Made by a program: the position numbers and the translations under genes. A DNA stretch of 64,000 nt from an uncultured Roseobacter sp. (lineage in GTDB: Bacteria; Pseudomonadota; Alphaproteobacteria; Rhodobacterales; Rhodobacteraceae). Of this stretch, positions 35,103 through 42,692 are shown piece after piece. Within the stretch, counting starts at the first letter, position 1. Each line of letters opens with the position of its first letter. The notes under the pieces are model-generated. The model was not told the DNA's origin and did no database searches. It was given only the letters and a program-made list of their open reading frames with translations. Where the stretch lies: NCBI RefSeq assembly GCF_947499265.1, contig NZ_CANMNK010000004.1:62001-126000 (forward strand), read 5' to 3'.

Positions 35103-36777
35103 TCAGAAAATGAAATCAGATGCGTCGATATCAGCGATGTTCACGTCTTCCAGCGTGATGACCGGCTGTCCGTCTCCGTTCACCAGCACGTTGCGGTCAG
35201 TGATCAGCACGTCTGAGCCGTTCTGCAACAGATGGTCGGCCTGCAAATCGACGAAGCTGGTGATCGTGGAAACGCCTGAGAGATCGATTTTCTCATGCGC
35301 ATCAAAGGCATCGAAATCGGTGATTGTATTGATGCCATCGCCATCGCGAAAGACAAACGTATCGGCCTAGGTGCCGCCGCTCAGCTCGTCATTGCCTCTG
35401 CCGCCCTCAAGGATGTCCCTCCCCCCAAAGCCTTGCAGCCGGTCGTTGCCCTCCCCGCCACGCAGGGTGTCATTGCCCCGGTTGCCGATCAGCCGGTCAT
35501 TGCCCGCGCCGCCGTCTATCGTATCGTCGCCGTTTTCGCCGCTCATCGTGCCGTCGCCGTCAAAGCCAAACATCACATCGTCATCTCGCCCCCCAGCCAA
35601 TGTGTCATCGCCCTCGGTGCCGCGGACCGCTTCAGGCATGCCGTTGAGGATCACGGTCTTGATCGCGCTGTCAGCCGTGCGGTAGCTAACCACCACCAGA
35701 CCGTTGGGCAGCAGCGTGGCGTCGATCTGGTTGGCCGCCTCGTCCGCGAGAACAAAATCCTCGCCCGCCGCGTCGCCCGCGCTGTCGAAACGCTGGCCGC
35801 GGACCTGTGTCGCGCCATTGTCCTGGTCGTAGAAGATAACGAACCCGCCATCGTCCAGCGCGGCAATCACCGGCTCGTTGTTGTTGGTGTTGTCGCTGCC
35901 GAGGTTGAACCCCGTGCCGCGGAAGGGGGGCACGGAATTGAAATTGGCATCAAAGACCTGATAGAGCACGTCCCGGTCGCCATCGAACTCGGTCCAGGCC
36001 ATGATAAAACCGCCGCCCTTGAGCGCGGTGATCGCCGGCTCAAAGGCCCGGTCGTCGCGGTTGCCGACGTCCCTTTGCTGCACGATCGAGCCATCCGGGC
36101 GCAAGATGGAGGCGAGAAGTCGACCGTCGCGGTTGCCGCCGGGGCCGTCGGGATCGATGACAAGAACGATGTTGCCGTTTTCCAGCGTAGTCGAGGTAAG
36201 CTCGGCATTGCTGTTGCCTGCGAAGTCGATCTCCGCGATGTCAAAGAAGGCGTCACCATTCTCCAGTCCGTGCATCTCAACAATCTAACTCGTCGAGTTC
36301 CGACGAACGAAGAAGTACCGATAATCATCGGTCACCGCCCACGTCTGCGATCGTCGGATTGAGGAACTGTAAACCGCCGCCAATATTGGTGTGGGATGTT
36401 CCACGGTCTACAACTAGAGCACCAAAATCACTCGCGAAAAAGAGGGTTGTCTCTATCTGGGCTCCAGCGGCCCCGCCGTCGGTTTCCGTGACAAGGGCAA
36501 CGCGGTTAACACCAACCGCCAGAATGTCGAAGGTGCGCTCATCGACCTCATTGAAAATGTCGAACCCAAACTCACTGCCGATCAGCGTACCGTTGGCCTC
36601 AAAAGGCTGGCCGCGGATATCGACCCCCGGACTGCCGCCCTCCTCGGTCGCATAGGCCACAAGCAAGCGGCCGTCCGTCAAGGTGACGGTTCTGGGGTTG
36701 CTCACGCCTTGGGTCGTGTTGGTGATAAAGGCATCGACGAGAATTTCCGGGGCGGTGGTCATATCGCTGGCCTTCAT
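35103..36777 (-). pseudogene. RTX-type calcium-binding exported protein, broken by a frameshift and stop codons
   Basis: Three pieces read as one former protein. The 5' piece (36777-36325) has repeats such as NPRTVTLTDGRLLVAYATEE and ends in TGA. A one-base change of frame and a TAG lie between 36325 and 36276. The middle piece (36275-35367) has LENGNIVLVIDPDG-type repeats, then about eight RTX nonapeptides of the GGxGxDxL kind (GGAGNDRLIGNRGNDTL). An in-frame TAG at 35369-35367 interrupts LSGGT / ADTFVFRDGDG, after which the serralysin-like C-terminal part continues to TGA at 35103 and ends in DFIF, a type I secretion tail. Such proteins are secreted by type I systems; none lies here. Confidence 0.85.
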
Positions 36778-37162
36778 AAAAACAGCGCGCAGGGCAATAG
36801 CCCGAAAACGCGAGTTACTGGTTATGCCGTCGGTTTCGCAGGCGGTACCGATGTATTTTCCGGTGCCGCCTGCATAGGGGGATGTCCCATCGTTCCTGTT
36901 TTACCTCGCAGTCGAGGTTTCTACGGTTGGGACCATCATTTGCGCGTTGATCCTGATCTCAATCCCAGGACTAAAAGACTTGCCAGTTCTGGATCTGGCT
37001 GACATCGCATCGACTGAGTTGGAAGGTGCTTGCGCACCGGCATCCAGCCATGCGTGTTATTCGATCAGCTTTGTCAGCATCTTCTTCTTTCCAAAACAGG
37101 GAGTTTAAAGGAAATGTCCCGCCGGTAATGGCAAATCTACAGTTCCGGTTTTCGAAAGTATC
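36778..37162. other. intergenic region between the RTX remnant and the unknown operon
   Basis: About 385 nt. It is the 3' flank of the unknown operon and the 5' flank of the RTX remnant. No gene, terminator hairpin with T tract or repeat could be supported. Confidence 0.45.
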
Positions 37163-39250
37163 TTAATGTTCGAATGTGCTGAACATTTCTTTCTTAACCG
37201 GCGATTGCATTAACTTTCGCATGAGCGCGTCTGCTCGGTTGTCAACCTTACTCGAGCTATGCTTCCGATCGGTCTGGATCATACCGATCTGCCCTTCGAT
37301 GGCCGTTCGGGTCGAAAGCAACTGGGCCTCCGCTTGAGACAAGAAAAGGTCATTGAAGGTCGTTTCCGGAAAGTCTTCTTTGTATTTCTCTTTCATCGCC
37401 TCATTGTGCGCAAGGAATTCAAGCGCCCTTTCGTAAGCGGTGTCGAGATTATCCAGCATGGCAAGCGTGCGCTCTTCCCAAGCCATCAACTGTGCCGTGT
37501 CCAACTCGAGCAAAATGTCTTGGGTCGTCAGTTTGGGCTGCTCTTCCTGGGAGGGAACCTCAGGAAGCACCGGTTTTTCGATACTGCCAAGCAATTGCCC
37601 GATCATAGAGCCCTCGGGCACGGCCTGCGAAAAACCAACCGTCTCTCGCCGTTCCACTTTTTCGCACACAATGTTGAAATACTCGATGACGACCACGCGC
37701 ATCTCATTGATCAAATCCCGCCGCCGTTCATTTTCGCCGCTCCAGAAAAAGACCTTTTCCAAGGAGAGTGCATTGTCGAATGCACCTTCGGCCACATCTC
37801 TGTGGATGAAATCCGAAAGCTCTTTGGTCGCACTGACCGGCACCCGCTCGGATATTTGATCAAAAGCGGGTTTCGCAAACCTGTGGAACAAGTAGTAGGC
37901 TTGGTGTTCATCAAGCAGCCGCAGGCCGGGATACTGCCGACCTTCATAAAGTGTATTTGGAGAATCCGTGAGACCGCTGGTCGAACTCAGGATCTGATCG
38001 ACAAAATTGTCGTCGATAAAGCGGGTTTCCGCAGGCGAATATCCTCCCGCCCTCACGGACTTACCGCTTGGGGTTTTCTCGCGCTCAAGGACGTTGTTTG
38101 CTTCGAGATAAAGCAGCCATACGGCCAGCTCCATGGGGACTATGAAAGCATCCAGATCGGCGAGCATGGTATCGGACAGATCAATCAGATCAAAGAGGTT
38201 GCTTTCGATCTCCTCCATGACCAACACCGTTTCAAATGACGAGAAGACATCATCGTCTTCTACAGCCTCAAGAATGGCGCGCATCTGAGCGTAGTGTTCG
38301 ATGACGTCCAATTTGAGGGACTCGCATTCGGTGGTCAGTTCGACAATCGCGCCAGTCGTCGTGAAAGATCGCTCATTTGACGTGCTGTCTCTCTCGGCCA
38401 ATGCCTCAGCTGGGAAGGCCTCCGGGTATCTTTGCAAGGCCACCTGCGAAAAGGCGCGGAATTCCGATTTTCCTGCATCGATGTGATGAGCATAGTCGTC
38501 GATCAGACCCTGTATCTTGTTGTTGATTTTCCGCTCGGTGATGTCCTGATATCGCACTGCCAGCGCGTCTGTTGATGGCAAACCGCTTTCCATCGCTTCG
38601 ATCGCGAAGCCTCGATTCTGATCGAGGTATTCGATATCGTGCCGGACGCGGGCCAGTTCTTCTTTCGTCACCAGATTTAGCTTCTGTCGTTTTCGCCACG
38701 CGCGTTTTCGGGATTTGGGCGGACCGCGCATATGCAGTCGGTTGAGCAGCCGTACCTCTTGCCCTACCAGTTCTGAGCGCATGCGGTCCAACACCGCAGC
38801 TTTGCGCCCTGGTAATGTTGCGATGCGTCGCATCATCACCTTGGACCGAGCCGATGTCTTGATGCTGGTCAACAGGAGCGCACTGGCACCGGCTAACACC
38901 GGCGCGGCGCCCGTCACTCCAGCCAGAAGGGTGACTTCGACGGCGAGCGCAAAAAACAACTCACCCATGATCTGTCCAAAGGTGACGGGTTCTCCCTGTT
39001 CGATCCCCCGCACCCGCGCCTCCAGGCTATGAAGCCTGACATCCTGCACATTGTTGAGTGCGATCGATGCCAGCTTTTCGATCAGGTCGAGTTGAAACAC
39101 CGTGTGTTCGCGCATCGTATCGATGTTCCCGATCAGGAACGTCTTCAGTATCCGCGCCTGATCCTTTTCCGGCGCTTCGTTGAGAGCGCCGAAAAGCTCG
39201 GCATACATATCATAGGCAAAATCTTCGCCACTCCCTGTTGCATCATCCAT
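37163..39250 (-). CDS. large helical membrane-associated protein of unknown family (operon gene 4)
   Basis: A 695-residue protein that I do not recognise. It is acidic and mostly helical, with one hydrophobic region at about 95-135 (two short membrane helices with VTLLAGVTGAAPVLAGASALLL), then a strongly basic patch (RGPPKSRKRAWRKRQK, about 175-190) and long charged helices likely to form coiled coils. No catalytic motif, nucleotide-binding loop or signal peptide is evident. ATG 39250 overlaps the end of the upstream gene by 8 nt (GTG 39256 is the alternative), so it is made together with the 771-residue protein. Probably a structural partner at the inner membrane (inference). Confidence 0.7.
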   Translation of the reverse strand: MDDATGSGEDFAYDMYAELFGALNEAPEKDQARILKTFLIGNIDTMREHTVFQLDLIEKLASIALNNVQDVRLHSLEARVRGIEQGEPVTFGQIMGELFFALAVEVTLLAGVTGAAPVLAGASALLLTSIKTSARSKVMMRRIATLPGRKAAVLDRMRSELVGQEVRLLNRLHMRGPPKSRKRAWRKRQKLNLVTKEELARVRHDIEYLDQNRGFAIEAMESGLPSTDALAVRYQDITERKINNKIQGLIDDYAHHIDAGKSEFRAFSQVALQRYPEAFPAEALAERDSTSNERSFTTTGAIVELTTECESLKLDVIEHYAQMRAILEAVEDDDVFSSFETVLVMEEIESNLFDLIDLSDTMLADLDAFIVPMELAVWLLYLEANNVLEREKTPSGKSVRAGGYSPAETRFIDDNFVDQILSSTSGLTDSPNTLYEGRQYPGLRLLDEHQAYYLFHRFAKPAFDQISERVPVSATKELSDFIHRDVAEGAFDNALSLEKVFFWSGENERRRDLINEMRVVVIEYFNIVCEKVERRETVGFSQAVPEGSMIGQLLGSIEKPVLPEVPSQEEQPKLTTQDILLELDTAQLMAWEERTLAMLDNLDTAYERALEFLAHNEAMKEKYKEDFPETTFNDLFLSQAEAQLLSTRTAIEGQIGMIQTDRKHSSSKVDNRADALMRKLMQSPVKKEMFSTFEH

Positions 39251-41558
39251 CGGCACCGGCCTTTTCGGTCGATGTCATCAGGGCCGCCATGGCGGTCTCC
39301 TGCTCCTCGATCTCTTCCTCGCTGGGCAATTCGACCGCGCCATCCGTATCGGCGCCGAAGGAACAGTCGAACTCGGGCAGGTCTGATCCCTCCTGAAGAT
39401 ATACGAAGCTGGTCGGTACCTTGACCTCCCAAGGCGCATCCACGGGCATCCCGTCACCCTTGCCGATCTGCACCGAGTCGTGCAGCTCTTCGAGAAGCGA
39501 AAGATGCGTGTCGTCGTCAAAGGCTGGCACCTCACCACCCGCCCAGATCATGTTTGTGCGCAAGAAGTATAAAACCGACCGTTCGTAATTCGGACGAAGT
39601 GGGACGACGACCCGAGCAAAGCCGGATTTGAGAAACTGATCAAAGAGCGCGTCGCCGGTTTCCTCCTCGCGGAAGAGCTCATCCCACCTCTGGCGATCTG
39701 TCCAGAAGTAGGGATAGAGCTTGTAAGTGATCATTTCCCATTCAAACGCTTCCTCAGCAAAGGCCGCGGTGACGCCGTTGACGTTATTGGCCTGCCAATT
39801 GGGAATGCCGAAGAGACCCGACAGATTGATTTCCATCCGCCCGTCGGGCAGTTCGTTCAGCTTTCGCGGTTGCTCTGCAAAGGCGGTGTGCCGGGTCAGA
39901 ATGTCGATGCAGTGCTTGCGCAATTCTTCGGCCTCGATCCGCCTGTAGGTCTCCTCACGTGGCTGGGCCTTAAGCGCGCCCACCTGACTGTCACGAGACG
40001 TTTCTGCCTGCTGCAGATCTTGCTCGTAGGCGGTTTGCTTGTTGGTATAGGCCTGCAGAATTTTGGCATAGGTGTCGATCTGCCATTGCTGCAACGTCTC
40101 GTCGTTGCGCTCCATTTTGTAGAGCAGATTGAAGTAGAACTTGCCCTCGAATTCCGCCCCGATGGTGATCGGAATTTCGCCTTCCAGCGGATCAGGCGAC
40201 GCGTGCCATTCGTCGAAACGATTGGTGCTGACCATGATGTCCTTGTCGTTGTCGGCACCATCGTTGTGGGTCAGGTAATAACAGGTCACACCCATCACAT
40301 TGACCAGCAGCATATTGACGTCCGACGACGTGTCGGAAAAGCCGATGGTCGTGTAGTACCCGTATTTGACGTCCGTGTTCGTGCCGTTCTTGTCGGGTCG
40401 ACCGATCTGGGTCATGGGGATATTGGCCTGCCACTCCACCAGGTGATATCCTTGATCAACAATGACCGTGTCGATCGTCTTGGCGAGGGTTGGTTCGTTG
40501 TGGTCCTGCACGCCGTTGTCAGACGTGCCGGGATCGGCTTCGGGGTGCGAAATGCCTTTGCCCTTCACAAGCGTCAGGGGCGGTGGCGGCGCGATATCCG
40601 TGGCGTCATAGGTTGCCGCCAGGCTGGCATAGTTGGCCTCGGTCACGTCCTCATAGCTTTTGATGGGCGGGGAGAGGTCACGCGGATGTGTCGGCGGGTC
40701 GATGTCCGCAAGTTCCTGACGGTCGATCAATTTTGCCAGGTCGCGCAGAAAGAAGGCCGGTTCAGGCACATGGAATTGCAGGAACAGTCGTTTGCCGTAA
40801 TCGAAAAGCTGCGCGTTGTAGTATTTGTCGATCCAGCGGTAGATGCCGGTGATATGAGTATCGCTTTCAGTGTTGTCGAAGCCCTGCAACGTGGTTTTTA
40901 CCGACTCGGTCACAATGGTGACCTTTTTGGATTCACTGACTGCTTCGCGCACGCGCTTGGTTGCTTCTTCCGTCACCGTCTTCGCGTATTCCTGCGACGT
41001 GGTGAGCGATGCGTCCTTGGAGGATGTATAGGAAGCATTCGCACCGATGGTCGCCGAGAAGGCAGGCGCATTGTAGGACGCGCTGATATTGCCGCTGACA
41101 GATGTCTGCTGGCTTTGCGCCTCTTGCGATTGGACCGACAGGGAAAACCGCTCCTCGAACCCGGAAGTCTGGGTTTCCTCGACCTCACGTTCAAAGGAAC
41201 TTTCGGTGGTATCCGTGATGCTGTTGAGATCGCGGCTGCTGAATTCGCGGCGCTCTCGCGCCATGACATTTTCGATCTGCGCGATCTCACCCATCTTGTA
41301 ACCGCAGAGGTTTTGCTCAACGGCCAGCAGGTCGCCGACGGTCACGGGCGCAAGACAGCTTTGCCGCAAGGGGCGGAAATGAATACATGATTTGATCGGT
41401 TGCAGCAGGTCGTCATCGCCTCCGAAAATCGGTAGAATTGTGTTCAGTGATGCCAGTGGCTTGTCGGTTGCGGCATCTTCTGCAGCAGTCGGTGTTGCAG
41501 CAGTCTTGTTGGCGGCGGTATCCGAGGGTCCGGATTGTGATGTCTTCGTACGTTTCAT
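39243..41558 (-). CDS. large protein of unknown family with a Ser/Ala/Gly alternating region (operon gene 3)
   Basis: A 771-residue protein without recognised domains. After a low-complexity Thr/Ala-rich start (1-35) comes GYKMGEIAQIENVMARERREF (about 85-105), which looks like a conserved core of a wider family of unknown function. Residues about 115-210 are rich in Ser/Thr/Gln with alternating small and hydrophobic residues (GNISASYNAPAFSATIGAN), like a membrane-inserting beta hairpin. The rest is mixed, with a coiled-coil stretch (about 490-530) and an acidic tail. ATG 41558 is preferred because GCGGAGAGCC precedes it; an ATG at 41576 is also in frame. The stop overlaps the next gene. Confidence 0.72.
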   Translation of the reverse strand: MKRTKTSQSGPSDTAANKTAATPTAAEDAATDKPLASLNTILPIFGGDDDLLQPIKSCIHFRPLRQSCLAPVTVGDLLAVEQNLCGYKMGEIAQIENVMARERREFSSRDLNSITDTTESSFEREVEETQTSGFEERFSLSVQSQEAQSQQTSVSGNISASYNAPAFSATIGANASYTSSKDASLTTSQEYAKTVTEEATKRVREAVSESKKVTIVTESVKTTLQGFDNTESDTHITGIYRWIDKYYNAQLFDYGKRLFLQFHVPEPAFFLRDLAKLIDRQELADIDPPTHPRDLSPPIKSYEDVTEANYASLAATYDATDIAPPPPLTLVKGKGISHPEADPGTSDNGVQDHNEPTLAKTIDTVIVDQGYHLVEWQANIPMTQIGRPDKNGTNTDVKYGYYTTIGFSDTSSDVNMLLVNVMGVTCYYLTHNDGADNDKDIMVSTNRFDEWHASPDPLEGEIPITIGAEFEGKFYFNLLYKMERNDETLQQWQIDTYAKILQAYTNKQTAYEQDLQQAETSRDSQVGALKAQPREETYRRIEAEELRKHCIDILTRHTAFAEQPRKLNELPDGRMEINLSGLFGIPNWQANNVNGVTAAFAEEAFEWEMITYKLYPYFWTDRQRWDELFREEETGDALFDQFLKSGFARVVVPLRPNYERSVLYFLRTNMIWAGGEVPAFDDDTHLSLLEELHDSVQIGKGDGMPVDAPWEVKVPTSFVYLQEGSDLPEFDCSFGADTDGAVELPSEEEIEEQETAMAALMTSTEKAGADG

Positions 41559-41582
41559 TTTGGCTCTCCGCTTCATCGGCTG

Positions 41583-42224
41583 CTAAGCTAGGTTGTCGTA
41601 GCTCAAGAGATCTTTGGGCAATGTCGCCTCGTAGGCATCGAAATCGTAGTAAGGCCATGTGATCGGCGGTGCGGGTTTCAGATTTTCGAGACGTAAAAGG
41701 GTCAGAAGATGCATCCCGCGAATGGCGTCTATGTGATGGTTGGTTTCGACCTGATGGATACCCGCCATGACACAGACCGCATAAAGCGACTCCCAGATCA
41801 CAGAGTATTCCAGGAAGAGGACCAAAAGCGCAGGCGGCGGCAGCACCGGATCATGGAAGAAGTTCGAAGTCGCCAGGGCGGGTATGCGGTCTTCGAGCAG
41901 AGCGATGATGCTTGCCAGCTCTACGCCCTCCGTAGTGCTGCCGTCCCGGTTGTGAACCGGACCCCGCAACTCAGAACGCAGGGTATCGGTCACTGTCTCA
42001 AATTGCAGTTGATAATATCGTTCGGCGCTGAAGAAGAGAGGGCCTTCTATCATGGTTCTGGCAAGAACCACCTTCTGTAAATAATTGTCCGTCCCGATGA
42101 GTTGTTGGCGGAATGGAGCTTGGGCATCCGTTCTGAGGTCACGGATATAGCGCAGGCGCTTCAGTTTTTGCCGGATACGTTCGGGCTGTCTCAGTGTAAT
42201 GAATTCAAGGGTGGTCTCTGACAT
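41583..42224 (-). CDS. protein of unknown family, 213 residues (operon gene 2)
   Basis: No family recognised. The protein is soluble-looking, rich in Leu, with a probable helical core (LLVLFLEYSVIWESLYAVCVMAG near 140-162) and a Pro/aromatic C-terminus (APPITWPYYDFDAYEATLP). The ATG at 42224 follows GTGAGGATCGCCGAA; GTG 42239 is an in-frame alternative. It ends 24 nt before the 771-residue gene, so the three large genes form one transcription unit running away from the divergent activator gene. Confidence 0.68.
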   Translation of the reverse strand: MSETTLEFITLRQPERIRQKLKRLRYIRDLRTDAQAPFRQQLIGTDNYLQKVVLARTMIEGPLFFSAERYYQLQFETVTDTLRSELRGPVHNRDGSTTEGVELASIIALLEDRIPALATSNFFHDPVLPPPALLVLFLEYSVIWESLYAVCVMAGIHQVETNHHIDAIRGMHLLTLLRLENLKPAPPITWPYYDFDAYEATLPKDLLSYDNLA

Positions 42225-42257
42225 TTCGGCGATCCTCACGTGTCGGAAAAGAAGTGC

Positions 42258-42410
42258 TCAGTTTGCTGTGCCCGGTGTCAGCATCACGATCCGATCTGGA
42301 TCATCGGAGCGGGCAGCGGCCTGCTCTTGCGGCGGTGCAACGCTTTGCACGAGGGCTGCAGCGACCACAAAGCCAACAACGCTCCAATACGACCGCCGAC
42401 CAGGACCCAT
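42258..42410 (-). CDS. possible 50-residue exported or membrane peptide (operon gene 1)
   Basis: A short frame with a basic start (MGPGRRSYW), a hydrophobic segment (SVVGFVVAAALVQSVA) and a polar acidic tail. This is the layout of a signal peptide or a single-pass anchor. It ends 33 nt before the start of the 213-residue gene. The ribosome site (ACAGG) is close to the ATG and weak, and a longer frame to 42524 exists, so support is only moderate. If real it is the leader gene of the unknown operon. Confidence 0.4.
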   Translation of the reverse strand: MGPGRRSYWSVVGFVVAAALVQSVAPPQEQAAARSDDPDRIVMLTPGTAN

Positions 42411-42692
42411 CCTGTGGGTGCGATGTCGTATCGGCGGATGGGTCAATTGCGGATGGGTCCAAAAGACAGTGGCCGGGTGTGCGGGCCAAAGGGAGTGACA
42501 ACTGGCGGGGTATCTATCTCGCATTAAAATAACCTCTTACAAATTACTGCCGAACCCCTGCGGTGGGTTCTGCATCACAGATCAACGGTCCTGATTCGTG
42601 GTAGTGTGCACGCCTCGAGGGAATTGATTCGGGAACTCGTTTGGGAAAAAAACGTGAATTCAAAGATCATCACTGAGCGAACTGAAGGCCGC
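42411..42692. promoter_or_regulatory. divergent control region between the unknown operon and its activator gene
   Basis: About 280 nt between the first minus-strand gene and the plus-strand activator. It must carry promoters for both directions and, by analogy with SARP-type activators, direct-repeat binding sites; I could not pick out a clear repeat by eye. The stretch around 42530-42560 is the most AT-rich. Confidence 0.45.

Noticed and set aside
37163-42410. Contractile injection, type VI or prophage identity for the unknown operon
   Set aside because: No sheath, tube, baseplate, spike, AAA ATPase, integrase or phage structural motif is visible in any of the proteins.
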